DNA of 64,000 nucleotides from Microbacterium horticulturae (lineage in GTDB: Bacteria; Actinomycetota; Actinomycetes; Actinomycetales; Microbacteriaceae). Of the stretch, positions 11,176 through 20,859 are shown in pieces. Positions within the stretch are counted from its first letter, which is position 1. Every line of letters starts with the position of its first letter. The position numbers and the translations under genes were made by a program. The stretch spans positions 1,550,001-1,614,000 of the forward strand of contig NZ_CP119108.1 of assembly GCF_029094505.1 (NCBI RefSeq), given 5' to 3'. The notes under the pieces were generated by a model. That model was not told the origin of the DNA. It did no database searches and was given only the letters and a program-made list of their open reading frames with translations.

Positions 11176-12437
11176 GCGTTCCCCCCGTCGCCAAGGTCGG
11201 CCGACTCTGGTTCCTCCTCTTCACCCTCGCCTGGCTGGCGATCTGGACTGTGCAGCTCACACCTGTGCAGCTGCTGCTGCCGACCCAGCTCGACACCCCG
11301 GGCGAAGCCGGAACGTGGGTGTACGGCGTCGTGTCGTCGGGCATCGTGCTGGGCATCGGCGGTCTCGCCGGCATCGTCGCGGCGCCGCTGTCGGGTGCGC
11401 TCTCCGACCGCACCCGGTCGCGGTGGGGTCGTCGGCGGCCGTGGGCGGTCGGTGCGAGCTGGCTGACCGCGCTCTGCCTCGTGCTCACCGGCTTTGCACA
11501 GGGGGCGTGGCCGATCGGCCTGGCCTGGACCGGCGTCTCGATCGGGGTCGCGGTTGCCTCGGCCGCCTTCACGGCGCTGATCGCCGACCAGCTGCCCGAG
11601 TCGCAGCGCGGTGCCGCGGCCGCCTCGGCGAGTTCGTCGCAGGCCATCGGCATCGTGGTGGGTGTCGGCGCCGTCGTGCTGCTCGGGCTCAGTGTGCTCG
11701 CCGGCTACCTGGTCCTGGCCGTCTTCATCGCGGTGGTCGGCACGCTCGCCGCCGTGCTGCTGCCGGATCCGAGACCGGATGCCGCGCAGCAGCCGGTCCG
11801 CGAGCGACGGGGTCTTCCGTGGGAATCACTCCGCAACCGCGATTTCGCCTGGGTCGTGTGGGGGCGCTTCGTCACCAACGTCGGCAACGCGCTGCCGACG
11901 ACGCTGTTCCTGTTCTTCCTCATGTACGGTCTCGGTCAGCCGAAGGCCCAGGCAGAAGACAACCTGCTGCTGATCATCGTGGTCTACACGATCTTCGTCG
12001 TGCTCGCCTCGGTGCTCGCCGGCGGGTGGTCCGACCGCACCGGTGCGCGTCGCCGGCTCACGGTGGTCTCCGCTCTCGTCCAGGCGGCGGCCGCGGTGGT
12101 GATCCTCGTCTCGCCGTCGTTGGTGACCACGATGATCGCCGCAGCCCTGCTCGGCGTCGGCTACGGCGCCTTCTCGACGGTGGGGCTGGCGTTCGCGACC
12201 GACCTGCTGCCGCACCCCGACGACCACGCGCGCGATCTGGGTCTGGTCAACACCGCTGCAGCGCTGGGTCAGCTCGTCGGCCCGTTGGTAGGGGCGTTGC
12301 TCGTGGCGCTCGTGGGCGGGTTCTGGCTGCTGCTGGTCTTCAGCGTCGTGCTCTCGGCGATCGGCGGCATCATGTCGGGTTTCGCACGGGATCGGCGGAA
12401 CGCACCGTCGCCAAAGCCAGATCCAGCACTGCGTTGA
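11172..12437 (+). CDS. MFS transporter, probable sugar/glycoside importer
   Basis: This 421-residue protein has about twelve hydrophobic helices. The loop between TM2 and TM3 carries LSDRTRSRWGRRRP, a major-facilitator motif A of the type found in glycoside/pentoside/hexuronide-like transporters. It overlaps the GH1 gene by four bases (ATGA), which implies translational coupling and suggests it imports the glycoside the enzyme cleaves. The substrate is inferred from this neighbour only. Its last 68 bases overlap the 3' end of the opposing hydrolase gene. Confidence 0.85.
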   Translation: MSVPPVAKVGRLWFLLFTLAWLAIWTVQLTPVQLLLPTQLDTPGEAGTWVYGVVSSGIVLGIGGLAGIVAAPLSGALSDRTRSRWGRRRPWAVGASWLTALCLVLTGFAQGAWPIGLAWTGVSIGVAVASAAFTALIADQLPESQRGAAAASASSSQAIGIVVGVGAVVLLGLSVLAGYLVLAVFIAVVGTLAAVLLPDPRPDAAQQPVRERRGLPWESLRNRDFAWVVWGRFVTNVGNALPTTLFLFFLMYGLGQPKAQAEDNLLLIIVVYTIFVVLASVLAGGWSDRTGARRRLTVVSALVQAAAAVVILVSPSLVTTMIAAALLGVGYGAFSTVGLAFATDLLPHPDDHARDLGLVNTAAALGQLVGPLVGALLVALVGGFWLLLVFSVVLSAIGGIMSGFARDRRNAPSPKPDPALR

Positions 12438-13110
12438 ACACGCGCGGCCGCATCGCCGTGACAAGATGCGTCGTGCGCGGCACGACGATGAGCTCGGCGT
12501 GCGGCACGAGGGCGCAGAACGTGCGCTCGTTGATGCGCAGCTGGTCGTACTGCCCGTTCACGAACCAGGTGGGCACACGGATGCGCCGCAGAGCTGCAGC
12601 CAGGTCGAGCTGTGCGAGGCTGCGCAGCGCGGCGTCCTGCGCGAGAAAGGCATAGCCACCCGCACCGAAGTCGGCCCGCGTGTCCAGCGGCAGGGTCGCC
12701 TCGAGCACCCGCTCGGCAAGCCAGAGCCCGTGATCGGGCAGCGCCGTCATCGCCTGAGTCGCGAACCGGTACGCGGCGAGTCCCGCCCCGCGCGGGAACG
12801 ACGTGCACGACGCGGCTATGAACCCCGCCAGCGGCGGCGCAACATGCCCGCCGGCGTAGGCGGTGGACAGCAGCCCTCCCATGGAGTGACCGACCAGCAG
12901 CACGGGGCCGTCGGCCGCGGCATCCCTTACCGCACGATCGAGCGTCGCGAACGCCTCGTCCAAGCCGAACGGCTCGGCCATGCGCGTGCCGTGGGCGGGG
13001 AGATCCACCGCGGTGGAGGGGATTCCGCGGCTGGTCAGGTGCTCGATCTGCGTGCGCCACATCGTCGCCGAAGTACGGATGCCGTGCACGAAGACGACGT
13101 GAGCCACCAT
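12370..13110 (-). CDS. Alpha/beta hydrolase
   Basis: The protein has 246 residues and the alpha/beta hydrolase fold: oxyanion segment FVHGIRTS (about 7-14), nucleophile elbow GHSMGG, an Asp in GQYDQL and a His in RTTHLV, completing a Ser-Asp-His triad. No signal peptide is evident, and substrate cannot be told. The start at 13110 is supported by AAGGA directly upstream and by TACTCT ending six bases before ATG. The 3' end overlaps the convergent MFS gene by 68 bases, an unusually long overlap. Confidence 0.85.
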   Translation of the reverse strand: MVAHVVFVHGIRTSATMWRTQIEHLTSRGIPSTAVDLPAHGTRMAEPFGLDEAFATLDRAVRDAAADGPVLLVGHSMGGLLSTAYAGGHVAPPLAGFIAASCTSFPRGAGLAAYRFATQAMTALPDHGLWLAERVLEATLPLDTRADFGAGGYAFLAQDAALRSLAQLDLAAALRRIRVPTWFVNGQYDQLRINERTFCALVPHAELIVVPRTTHLVTAMRPRVFNAVLDLALATVRSADPVRNPT

Positions 13111-13153
13111 TCCTTCAGAGTAGGACAGGCCGTCCCCGTAGAATCGAGGGGAC

Positions 13154-15004
13154 ATGTCACCACGCGCCATACAGCCCCTCGAGCCGTCGCAGACGCCCCC
13201 GGAGCTTCTCCGCAACTTCTGCATCATCGCCCACATCGACCACGGCAAGTCGACCCTCGCCGACCGCATGCTGCAGATCACCGGCGTCGTCGCCGATCGC
13301 GACATGCGCGCGCAGTACCTCGACCGCATGGACATCGAGCGCGAGCGCGGCATCACGATCAAGAGCCAGGCGGTGCGGATGCCGTGGGCGACGGGCGATC
13401 GCACCTTCGCGCTGAACATGATCGACACGCCCGGCCACGTCGACTTCACGTACGAGGTCTCGCGGTCGCTGGCCGCCTGCGAGGGGGCGATCCTGCTGGT
13501 GGATGCCGCGCAGGGCATCGAGGCGCAGACCCTCGCGAATCTCTACCTGGCGCTCGAGAACGATCTGCAGATCATCCCCGTGCTCAACAAGATCGACCTG
13601 CCCGCCGCCGACCCCGACAAGTTCGCGGCGGAGCTGGCGAACCTCATCGGCGGAAGTCCCGATGATGTGCTCCGTGTGTCGGGCAAGACCGGAGAAGGTG
13701 TCGAGGAGCTTCTCGATCTCATCGTCGAGCGCATCCCGGCCCCCACAGGTGACGCCGACGCGCCCGCTCGCGCGATGATCTTCGATTCGGTGTACGACGC
13801 CTACCGCGGCGTCGTGACGTACGTGCGCATGATCGACGGGCGTCTGCAGCCGCGGCAGCGCATCCAGATGATGTCGACGCGTGCGACCCACGACCTGCTC
13901 GAGCTCGGGGTGTCCAGCCCCGAGCCGACCCCTGCGGAGGGGCTCGGCGTCGGCGAGGTCGGCTACCTCATCACCGGCGTGAAGGATGTGCGCCAGTCGA
14001 AGGTGGGCGATACCGTCACCGACGCCCGGAAGCCGGCCGCGCACGCGCTGCCCGGATACACCGACCCGAAGCCGATGGTCTTCTCGGGTCTGTACCCGAT
14101 CGACGCCAGCGACTACTCCGAGCTGCGTGAGGCACTCGACAAGCTCAAGCTGTCGGACGCCGCGCTGGTGTACGAGCCCGAGACGTCGGTGGCGCTGGGC
14201 TTCGGGTTCCGCTGCGGCTTTCTCGGCCTCTTGCACCTCGAGATCGTCACCGAGCGGCTCGCGCGTGAGTTCGATCTTGATCTGATCACGACCGCGCCGA
14301 GCGTGATCTACGACGTCACGACCGACACCGGCGAGCAGGTGACCGTCACCAACCCGAGCGAGTACCCGGACGGACGCGTCGCCACCGTCTCCGAGCCCAT
14401 GGTGAAGGCCGCGATCCTCACTCCCAAGGACTTCGTGGGCACCGTCATGGAGCTGTGCCAATCCCGCCGAGGGAGCCTGCTGGGCATGGACTACCTCAGC
14501 GAAGACCGCGTCGAGCTGCGCTACAACATCCCGCTCGGTGAAATAGTCTTCGACTTCTTCGACCAGCTCAAGTCGCGCACGCAGGGCTATGCCTCGCTGG
14601 ACTATGAGCCCCACGGCACGCAGGAGGCCGACCTCGTCAAGGTCGACATCCTGCTGCAGGGTGAGCGGGTCGACGCCTTCAGCTCGATCGTGCATCGCGA
14701 CAAGGCCTACTCGTACGGCACGATGATGACCGAGCGGCTGCGCAAGCTCATTCCGCGCCAGCAGTTCGAGGTGCCGATCCAAGCCGCGATCGGCGCCCGC
14801 ATCATCGCCCGCGAGAACATCCGCGCGATCCGCAAGGACGTTCTGGCCAAGTGCTACGGCGGCGACATCAGCCGCAAGCGCAAGCTGCTCGAGAAGCAGA
14901 AAGAGGGCAAGAAGCGCATGAAGATGGTCGGCCGCGTCGAAGTGCCGCAAGAGGCCTTCATCGCTGCTCTTTCGGGCGACGTCGAGGGCAAAGACAAGAA
15001 GTAG
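13154..15004 (+). CDS. lepA: Elongation factor 4 (LepA)
   Basis: This 616-residue translational GTPase back-translocates or rescues stalled ribosomes. Visible features are the P-loop [10 protein letters not shown] (about 25-34), the switch segment [22 protein letters not shown], domains II to V, and the LepA-specific C-terminal domain ending in [18 protein letters not shown]. The TAGAAT about nine bases before ATG could be its -10, and GAGGGGAC is a possible Shine-Dalgarno. A terminator hairpin begins at the stop codon. Confidence 0.97.
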   Translation: MSPRAIQPLEPSQTPPELLRNFCIIAHIDHGKSTLADRMLQITGVVADRDMRAQYLDRMDIERERGITIKSQAVRMPWATGDRTFALNMIDTPGHVDFTYEVSRSLAACEGAILLVDAAQGIEAQTLANLYLALENDLQIIPVLNKIDLPAADPDKFAAELANLIGGSPDDVLRVSGKTGEGVEELLDLIVERIPAPTGDADAPARAMIFDSVYDAYRGVVTYVRMIDGRLQPRQRIQMMSTRATHDLLELGVSSPEPTPAEGLGVGEVGYLITGVKDVRQSKVGDTVTDARKPAAHALPGYTDPKPMVFSGLYPIDASDYSELREALDKLKLSDAALVYEPETSVALGFGFRCGFLGLLHLEIVTERLAREFDLDLITTAPSVIYDVTTDTGEQVTVTNPSEYPDGRVATVSEPMVKAAILTPKDFVGTVMELCQSRRGSLLGMDYLSEDRVELRYNIPLGEIVFDFFDQLKSRTQGYASLDYEPHGTQEADLVKVDILLQGERVDAFSSIVHRDKAYSYGTMMTERLRKLIPRQQFEVPIQAAIGARIIARENIRAIRKDVLAKCYGGDISRKRKLLEKQKEGKKRMKMVGRVEVPQEAFIAALSGDVEGKDKK

Positions 15005-15028
15005 CCCTCGCCGCGGTGCGGTGAGGGC
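15004..15028 (+). terminator. lepA terminator hairpin
   Basis: An 11-bp stem (15004-15014 paired with 15018-15028, one G-U pair, three-base loop) starts at the lepA stop codon and is followed by CCTTCTGTGG. It lies between convergent genes and may work in both directions. Confidence 0.7.
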
Positions 15029-15038
15029 CCTTCTGTGG

Positions 15039-15755
15039 TCACGCGATGTCGGGCACGGCGACCCGACGGGCGTGCGGAGCAGGAACGACCTGACCCAGCC
15101 ATTGGGCGCGGCTGCACCGGGCTACCCGCAGCGCCGTCCAGACGCAGACTGCCACGAGCAGGAGATCTGCGACCAGGGTCGCCGCCATCGTCCCCACGAC
15201 GGCGTTCACGGCGACGCCGACCACGACGATCGGCAGCACCCAGACACTCGCCAGCCGCGCACGCACCAGCCCTGCGAACACCAGGAGCATGCCCACCTGT
15301 GCGACGATCTCGAGCGCGAACCCCAGCGTGCCGGCCGTGGCCAGCACCCCCTGCGAACTCATCGCCATCGCTGTGCGGAACGCCGCGTCCTGGTCAGGCT
15401 GCTGCGCGAGAGCGACCACGGCGAGGCCGGTCGCGTTCGAGGCGGCGAAGCCGGTGATCCCCACCACCGATAGCGCGGCCCCGACGGTGCCGAGCGTTCC
15501 GCCGCGCACCCGCAGCGCGCCGGTGGCACCGGCGAGCGCTGCCAGCACGAGCACGAACCCCGCAGTCTCGAGCACGTCCTGTGCCAGCACCGTTCCGGCG
15601 TGAGCGCCCATGCTCGTGAACTGCGCCCGCATGTCCGCACCGCCCAGTCGTATGCCGACAACGACCGAGAGCGCTGCGAGCACTGGTCCCACGACCAGTC
15701 CCGCCACCACGATCCACCGCCGTGCGGCATCCGTCCGTGTCCATTCCCTGTCCAT
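15039..15755 (-). CDS. Hypothetical multi-pass membrane protein
   Basis: This 238-residue protein has about six predicted membrane helices, Ala/Val/Leu/Gly-rich, with a short basic C-terminal tail. I do not recognise a specific family; the overall shape resembles small DUF4386-type membrane proteins, but this is weak. A GGGAGGAA Shine-Dalgarno sits upstream of the ATG at 15755. It is divergent from the histidine kinase gene, so it could be a target of that two-component system (inference from position only). Confidence 0.65.
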   Translation of the reverse strand: MDREWTRTDAARRWIVVAGLVVGPVLAALSVVVGIRLGGADMRAQFTSMGAHAGTVLAQDVLETAGFVLVLAALAGATGALRVRGGTLGTVGAALSVVGITGFAASNATGLAVVALAQQPDQDAAFRTAMAMSSQGVLATAGTLGFALEIVAQVGMLLVFAGLVRARLASVWVLPIVVVGVAVNAVVGTMAATLVADLLLVAVCVWTALRVARCSRAQWLGQVVPAPHARRVAVPDIA

Positions 15756-15919
15756 GATTCCTCCCGTCGCACCGGAACCGTCTTCCGGGGCGAGCCCACG
15801 CTAGATCGCGCTCGCCGTCCGCGCGTCGGCCGTGGGACCGGATTCGCTCGGCCGCGGGAGGGACGTCTCTCTGTCGTGAGGCAGACGTGCGCCCGGGCGC
15901 GACGCAGTACCTTTGCGAC

Positions 15920-17092
15920 ATGGGCCACGGTCGTAGGGGATGGTGGGCGCAGCACGGGCTGGGTGTCGTGTACGACGTCGCACCGCCGGTGATCCTGCTC
16001 GGGCTCGGGCTGCTCGACGTCTTCACCGGTGCGTTCGCGATTCCGGTGGGGGAGGCGCCGCCGATCACGGCGCTCGTGCCCGGTGCGCTCTCGTGCGCCG
16101 CGCTGCTGTTTCGGCGTCGATATCCGCTGGTGGTGCTCGTCGTCGTCCTGGTCCTGGTCTTCGTGCCGCCCCTGGTGCTTCCGATGGCGCTCACTTACTG
16201 GGACGAGTTCGCCGTCTGGCTCGTGGCGATGTATTCCTGCTCGCGGCATCTCCGGCTGCGATCGGCGCTCGTGGCGCTCGGAGTGGGCGCTATCGGAATG
16301 GTGGTGCTGCCGCTCGAGTTCGCCGAGCTGCGTGACGCGGGCGACATCGTCTACAACTCCTTCCTCGTGGGCGCGGCGTTCGCCCTGGGACTGTTGACCC
16401 GGACCCTTGCCGCGTATCGGCTGCGTGCTCTGGAGGACGCCGCGCGGCGTGCGGTCGCCGAAGAACGAGCGAGCGCTCGCGAGCGCGGTCGCATCGCCCG
16501 CGAGCTGCACGATGTCATCTCGCACACCATCACCGTCATCGTGATGCAGGCCGGCGGCGCCCGGCTCGCCGCGACGCAGAATCCCGGCGTGGCCGTCGAC
16601 GCCCTCGCGCGCATCGAGCGCTTGGGCAAGGACTCACTCGGCGAACTGCGCACCCTCCTTACGGTGCTCGGTGAGGGAGAACCGGACAAAGCGGCGCCCG
16701 CCCCGCAGCCCGCGCTGGCGGACCTTCCTTCGCTGTGCGAGCGGATGCGAGAGCTGGGCTTGACGGTGCGGCTGCACGCCGACGACGTCGACGGCGCCTC
16801 GATGGGGGTGCAGCTGGCCGCCTACCGGGTCGTGCAGGAAGCCCTGACGAACGTCCTCAAGCATGCCGGCCCGGTCGACGTCGACGTCGTCGTCGGGCTC
16901 GACGGGCACGGTGAACTGCGGGTCGAGGTCTCCAGTGCGCCGGGATGGGCTGCAGCATCCGTCCCCGGCAGCAATCGCGGATTGGCCGGAATGCGCGAGC
17001 GCGTCGACGCATTGGGCGGCACACTCGCCGCGGTCCCGCGCACCGACGGCGGCTTCGTCGTGACCGCGGGACTTCCGGAGCCCCCGGCATGA
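15920..17092 (+). CDS. NarL-type sensor histidine kinase
   Basis: This 390-residue kinase has four to five N-terminal membrane helices and no large extracellular sensor. A HisKA_3 dimerisation domain follows, with RELHDVISHTITVIVMQAG (phospho-acceptor His near residue 197), and then a HATPase domain (LTNVLKHAG, GLAGMRERV). It phosphorylates the response regulator encoded next, whose start overlaps its stop (ATGA). ATG at 15920 is preferred over an in-frame GTG at 15887 because TACCTT ends six bases upstream. The signal is unknown. Confidence 0.9.
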   Translation: MGHGRRGWWAQHGLGVVYDVAPPVILLGLGLLDVFTGAFAIPVGEAPPITALVPGALSCAALLFRRRYPLVVLVVVLVLVFVPPLVLPMALTYWDEFAVWLVAMYSCSRHLRLRSALVALGVGAIGMVVLPLEFAELRDAGDIVYNSFLVGAAFALGLLTRTLAAYRLRALEDAARRAVAEERASARERGRIARELHDVISHTITVIVMQAGGARLAATQNPGVAVDALARIERLGKDSLGELRTLLTVLGEGEPDKAAPAPQPALADLPSLCERMRELGLTVRLHADDVDGASMGVQLAAYRVVQEALTNVLKHAGPVDVDVVVGLDGHGELRVEVSSAPGWAAASVPGSNRGLAGMRERVDALGGTLAAVPRTDGGFVVTAGLPEPPA

Positions 17093-17742
17093 TCTCCGTG
17101 GCGATCGTCGACGACCAGCCGCTCATCCGTGCGGGGCTGCGCATGGTCGTCGAATCTCAACCCGACCTGCGCCTGGTCGGCGAGGGCTCCGACGGCGTGG
17201 ACGCCGTCACCCTCGCGCGGGAACACCACCCCGAGGTAATGCTTCTGGACGTGCGGATGCCGCGGGTCGATGGCATCCAGGCGATTCCCGGTGTGCTCGC
17301 CGCCGGAGGTGTGACCCGAGTGATCGTGCTGACGACCTTCGATCTCGACGAGTACGTGTATGCGGCCCTGCAGGCGGGGGCCGCGGCCTTCCTCCTGAAG
17401 GACGCCGGGCCGGAGTACATCATCGCCGCCATCCGTCAGGTGGCTGTCGGCGACCTCCTGCTGGCGCCCGCGCTCACGCGTCGACTCGTCGAGCAGTACG
17501 TCGCGCGCCCGCAGCCTCGCGGCGACGGACCGCTGGCGCAGCTGACCAGTCGCGAGCGGGATGTGCTCGTCGCTATCGCCGATGGATTGAGCAACGTCGA
17601 GATCGGAGCCCGGCTGCATGTCTCCGAAGGCACAGTGAAGACGCACGTGAGTCGCATCCTCTTCAAGCTCGACCTCCGCGACCGGGTACAGGCGGTGATC
17701 GCCGCCTATGAGCTGGGTTTGGTCGCGCCGGGGGGAGGCTGA
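17089..17742 (+). CDS. NarL/FixJ family response regulator
   Basis: This 217-residue two-component regulator has a receiver domain with DDQ near the N-terminus and the phospho-acceptor Asp in LLDVRMPR (about 54). The C-terminal LuxR-type HTH is clear (LTSRERDVLVAIADGLSN and VSEGTVKTHVSRIL). It is translationally coupled to the upstream kinase. Such pairs in actinobacteria usually control envelope stress or efflux genes, but no target is evident here beyond the divergent membrane-protein gene. Confidence 0.92.
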   Translation: MISVAIVDDQPLIRAGLRMVVESQPDLRLVGEGSDGVDAVTLAREHHPEVMLLDVRMPRVDGIQAIPGVLAAGGVTRVIVLTTFDLDEYVYAALQAGAAAFLLKDAGPEYIIAAIRQVAVGDLLLAPALTRRLVEQYVARPQPRGDGPLAQLTSRERDVLVAIADGLSNVEIGARLHVSEGTVKTHVSRILFKLDLRDRVQAVIAAYELGLVAPGGG

Positions 17743-17786
17743 CGCGTGCACGCCGCTCACAGCCAGGCCTCGGTAGGCTGAAGCCC

Positions 17787-18434
17787 ATGCGTCGAGGGAC
17801 CTTCCGTGACGAGACGGTGGACTATGCAGCGGTCGGGGCCACCCAGGCTCCCGATCTGATGCAGTATCCGCCGGAGCGAAGTCGTCCCGCGCAGGAGTCG
17901 TGGCGGCTCGGCAGCGGCGAAGACCGCTTCCGCACCGCGTCCGAGGCGGTCCTCTCGTGGCGCGCGCAGCGCGACGGGGGCCTCGCCGTGACCGATGTCC
18001 GTCCGGCATCCGGACCGATGTACTCGGGCGTCAGCTTCGACGCCGAGGGCACCCCGATCGCCCCGAGCAAGCTCGAGGCCGATCAGCGCTTCGACGCCGA
18101 TGGCACACCGTGGGTCAGCTCCGGTGCCACGATCCGCATCCGCGGTCGCGTCAAGGGTCTGAAGGCCGGCGGCGAGATGCGCGTCATCCAGGCCATCGAA
18201 GAACCGCGTCGCGTCGGCTTCCTCCTCGGCACGGTCAGCGACGCCGTCGTCAGCGGCGAAGAGTCGTTCATCATCGACTGGTACGAGAACGACGAGGTGT
18301 GGTTCACCGTGCGCGCGTTCGACGCGCCGCGGTCGTTCGTCTACAAGGCCATGCCGTGGCTTGTCCCGCGTCGGCGCAAGGCGCTCTTCCAGCGGTACCT
18401 GCGCGCCATCTCGCCGCTGTACGCGGCCCGGTGA
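17787..18434 (+). CDS. DUF1990 (UPF0548) family protein
   Basis: This 215-residue soluble protein matches the DUF1990 pattern: an N-terminal YAAVGATQ segment, a central region ending GEMRVIQAIEEP, RVGFLLGTVSDAVVSGEESF (a family signature), and a C-terminal FQRYLRAI helix. Function is not established. TAGGCT lies seven bases before the ATG as a likely -10. hemW follows after seven bases. Confidence 0.85.
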   Translation: MRRGTFRDETVDYAAVGATQAPDLMQYPPERSRPAQESWRLGSGEDRFRTASEAVLSWRAQRDGGLAVTDVRPASGPMYSGVSFDAEGTPIAPSKLEADQRFDADGTPWVSSGATIRIRGRVKGLKAGGEMRVIQAIEEPRRVGFLLGTVSDAVVSGEESFIIDWYENDEVWFTVRAFDAPRSFVYKAMPWLVPRRRKALFQRYLRAISPLYAAR

Positions 18435-18441
18435 ACGACTG

Positions 18442-19659
18442 ATGGGCTCGGCGCTGCCGCTGGGCGATCCGGCGCCGGCCGACGGTGCGCTGCCGTCTGA
18501 TCTGGCGGTCGACCACGATGTGCCGTTCAGCGTCTACCTGCACGTGCCGTTCTGCCGCGTGCGCTGCGGTTACTGCGACTTCAACACGTACACCGCGACC
18601 GAGCTGCGCGGCGCCCGGCAGGATCAGTATGCCGACACCCTGCTGGGTGAGATCGCGCTGGCGCGGGAGGTGATGGATGCCGTAGCAGCCCGCCGCGCGG
18701 CATCCACCGTCTTCTTCGGCGGGGGCACTCCGACGCTGCTGCCGCCCGGCGATCTGGCCCGGATGCTCGACGGCGTCCGCGATGCCTTCGGGATCGAAGA
18801 AGGCGCCGAGGTCACGGTCGAGGCCAACCCCGACACGGTGACGGACGCCGTGGTCGCTGAGCTCGCGTCGGCGGGCGTCACCCGGCTCTCGGTGGGCATG
18901 CAATCGGCGGTGCCGCAGGTGCTGGCCGCGCTTGACCGCACGCACGACCCGGCCAACGTGCGCACGGCGGTGGCCGCTGCTCGTACGGCCGGCCTGGACG
19001 TGAGCGTCGACCTCATCTACGGCGCACCGGGGGAGTCGCTGGCGGACTGGCGGTGCTCGGTCGAGACGGCGATCGCGCTGGAACCCGACCACATCTCGGC
19101 GTACGCGCTCATCATCGAGCAGGGGACGAAGCTCGCGCGACAGATCCGCCGCGGCGAGGTGCCCGCCCCCGACGACGATCTGCAGGCCGACATGTACGAG
19201 CTGGCCGACGGGCTGCTCGCCGACGCGGGATTCGAATGGTACGAGGTGTCGAATTGGGCGCGCGCCGACGCGCACCGCTCGCGGCACAACCTCGCCTACT
19301 GGCGCGGCCACGACTGGTGGGGGTTCGGTCCCGGCGCGCACAGTCATGTCGCGGGCCTGCGCTGGTGGAACGTCAAGCATCCGGCCGCCTATGCGCAGCG
19401 GCTGGCGTCGGGCGAGTCGCCGGCGGCGGGGCGGGAGCGTCCGGATGCCGCGGCGCGACAGCTGGAGTCGGTGCTGCTGCGTACCCGGATACGGGAGGGG
19501 ATGCCGGTGGCCGACGTCGCCGGCGATCGTCGGCAGGCCGTCGCGGGTCTGATCGCCGACGGTCTTGTCTCGGGTGCGGATGCCGTTCGCGGCCGGATCG
19601 TCCTGACGCGGAAGGGCCGGCTGCTCGCGGACGCGGTGGTGCGGGCGCTGACCGACTGA
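18442..19659 (+). CDS. hemW: Radical SAM heme chaperone HemW
   Basis: This 405-residue radical SAM protein is related to oxygen-independent coproporphyrinogen oxidase. The CxxxCxxC cluster motif CRVRCGYC lies at about 38-45, followed by FFGGGTPTLLP, TVEANPD and SVGMQSAV. Loss of the extra N-terminal residues found in HemN, together with the position before hrcA-dnaJ, supports HemW, a heme-trafficking protein, over a true heme biosynthesis enzyme. The ATG at 18442 was chosen because the N-terminus then fits family length; the frame is open upstream from a TTG. Confidence 0.9.
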   Translation: MGSALPLGDPAPADGALPSDLAVDHDVPFSVYLHVPFCRVRCGYCDFNTYTATELRGARQDQYADTLLGEIALAREVMDAVAARRAASTVFFGGGTPTLLPPGDLARMLDGVRDAFGIEEGAEVTVEANPDTVTDAVVAELASAGVTRLSVGMQSAVPQVLAALDRTHDPANVRTAVAAARTAGLDVSVDLIYGAPGESLADWRCSVETAIALEPDHISAYALIIEQGTKLARQIRRGEVPAPDDDLQADMYELADGLLADAGFEWYEVSNWARADAHRSRHNLAYWRGHDWWGFGPGAHSHVAGLRWWNVKHPAAYAQRLASGESPAAGRERPDAAARQLESVLLRTRIREGMPVADVAGDRRQAVAGLIADGLVSGADAVRGRIVLTRKGRLLADAVVRALTD

Positions 19660-19711
19660 CTGCTCTCGCGCCACGCCCTGGGCCCCCGAGCGGTTCTCCA
19701 GCGAGACTCGC

Positions 19712-19717
19712 TAGAAT
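19712..19717 (+). promoter_or_regulatory. hrcA -10 element
   Basis: TAGAAT is a good -10 hexamer that abuts the CIRCE operator, so HrcA binding would block RNA polymerase. No clear -35 was found. Confidence 0.6.
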
Positions 19718-19743
19718 TGGCACTCGACCCAGACGAGTGCCAG
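19717..19743. promoter_or_regulatory. CIRCE operator (HrcA binding site)
   Basis: The sequence TTGGCACTC, nine bases, GAGTGCCAG is a near-consensus CIRCE element (consensus TTAGCACTC-N9-GAGTGCTAA), 18 bases before hrcA. It indicates autoregulation of hrcA-dnaJ by HrcA and release on heat or misfolded-protein stress. Confidence 0.93.
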
Positions 19744-19761
19744 TGGATGGAGGGAGCGCGC

Positions 19762-20808
19762 ATGGTCACGGATCGCGGACTGCAGGTGCTCCAGGCCATC
19801 GTGCAGGACTTCGTCGAGACACGCGAGCCCGTCGGCAGCAAGCGCATCGTCGACCGCCACGCCTTCGGCGTGTCGGCGGCGACGATCCGCAACGACATGG
19901 CGCTGCTCGAAGACGAAGAGCTCATCGCCGCGCCCCACACCTCGTCGGGGCGCGTCCCCACCGACAAGGGGTACCGCGTCTTCGTCGACCACCTCGCCGA
20001 GCTGCGGCCGCTGAGCTCCGCACAGCGCTCGGCGATCACGACCTTCCTCGACGGGTCCACCGACCTCGACGATGTGCTGGCGCGCACGGTGCGGGCGCTG
20101 ACCCGGCTCACCGGTCAGGTCGCCATCGTGCAGTACCCCTCGTTCGCGCAGGCGAACGTCACGCACGTCGAGCTCGTCGACCTCGGTGACGCGCGGCTGC
20201 TCGTGATCCTCGTGACCGACACCGGACGTGTCTCGCAGCGCATCGTGCCCCTGCCCCTCACCCTGGATGAGGCGGATGCCGCGCAGCTGCGCGCCCGGCT
20301 GTCGGTGCTGCTGACCGGCCACAGCGTCGGCGAAGGCGCCAAAGCGGTCACAGCGCTTCTCGCGACGATCGCCGAGCAGAGCGCGCCGGCCCGGCTCGAC
20401 CCGGCGCTGCAGTCACTGCTGGGCGTGGTGGCCGAGGAGCTCGAGGAATTCCGGCAGGACAAGCTTCTGATGGCGGGCGCCGCGAACCTCGCACGCAGCG
20501 AGGCGGACTTCCGCGGATCTATCTATCCGTTGTTGGAGGCCATCGAGGAGCAGGTGACGCTGCTGCGGCTGATGAGCGAGATGGTGGCCGATCAGGAGGG
20601 GCTCGCCGCATCGATCGGGCGCGAGAACGCCCCCTTCGGTCTTGCCGAGGCGTCGCTCGTCGTCGGCGACTACGATGTGGCCCGCACCCGCGGACGCGTC
20701 GGGGTGCTCGGCCCCACCCGCATGGACTACCCCACCAACCTCGCGGCGGTGCGAGCCGTCGCGCACTACTTGAGCAGATTGCTCGAAGAGGACGAGTCGG
20801 GCCACTGA
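19762..20808 (+). CDS. hrcA: Heat-inducible transcription repressor HrcA
   Basis: This 348-residue repressor has an N-terminal winged helix (GSKRIVDRHAFGVSAATIRNDM and SGRVPTDKGYRVFVD), a central GAF-like domain and a C-terminal dimerisation region. It binds CIRCE, found directly upstream, and is normally kept active by GroEL. The ATG at 19762 follows GGAGGGAG. The frame is open further upstream through the operator, but an upstream start would place coding sequence over CIRCE. Confidence 0.96.
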   Translation: MVTDRGLQVLQAIVQDFVETREPVGSKRIVDRHAFGVSAATIRNDMALLEDEELIAAPHTSSGRVPTDKGYRVFVDHLAELRPLSSAQRSAITTFLDGSTDLDDVLARTVRALTRLTGQVAIVQYPSFAQANVTHVELVDLGDARLLVILVTDTGRVSQRIVPLPLTLDEADAAQLRARLSVLLTGHSVGEGAKAVTALLATIAEQSAPARLDPALQSLLGVVAEELEEFRQDKLLMAGAANLARSEADFRGSIYPLLEAIEEQVTLLRLMSEMVADQEGLAASIGRENAPFGLAEASLVVGDYDVARTRGRVGVLGPTRMDYPTNLAAVRAVAHYLSRLLEEDESGH

Positions 20809-20859
20809 CCCGGCACACACACGACGAACCCGCGCCGCAGCGCGGGCAGGAAGGCGATT

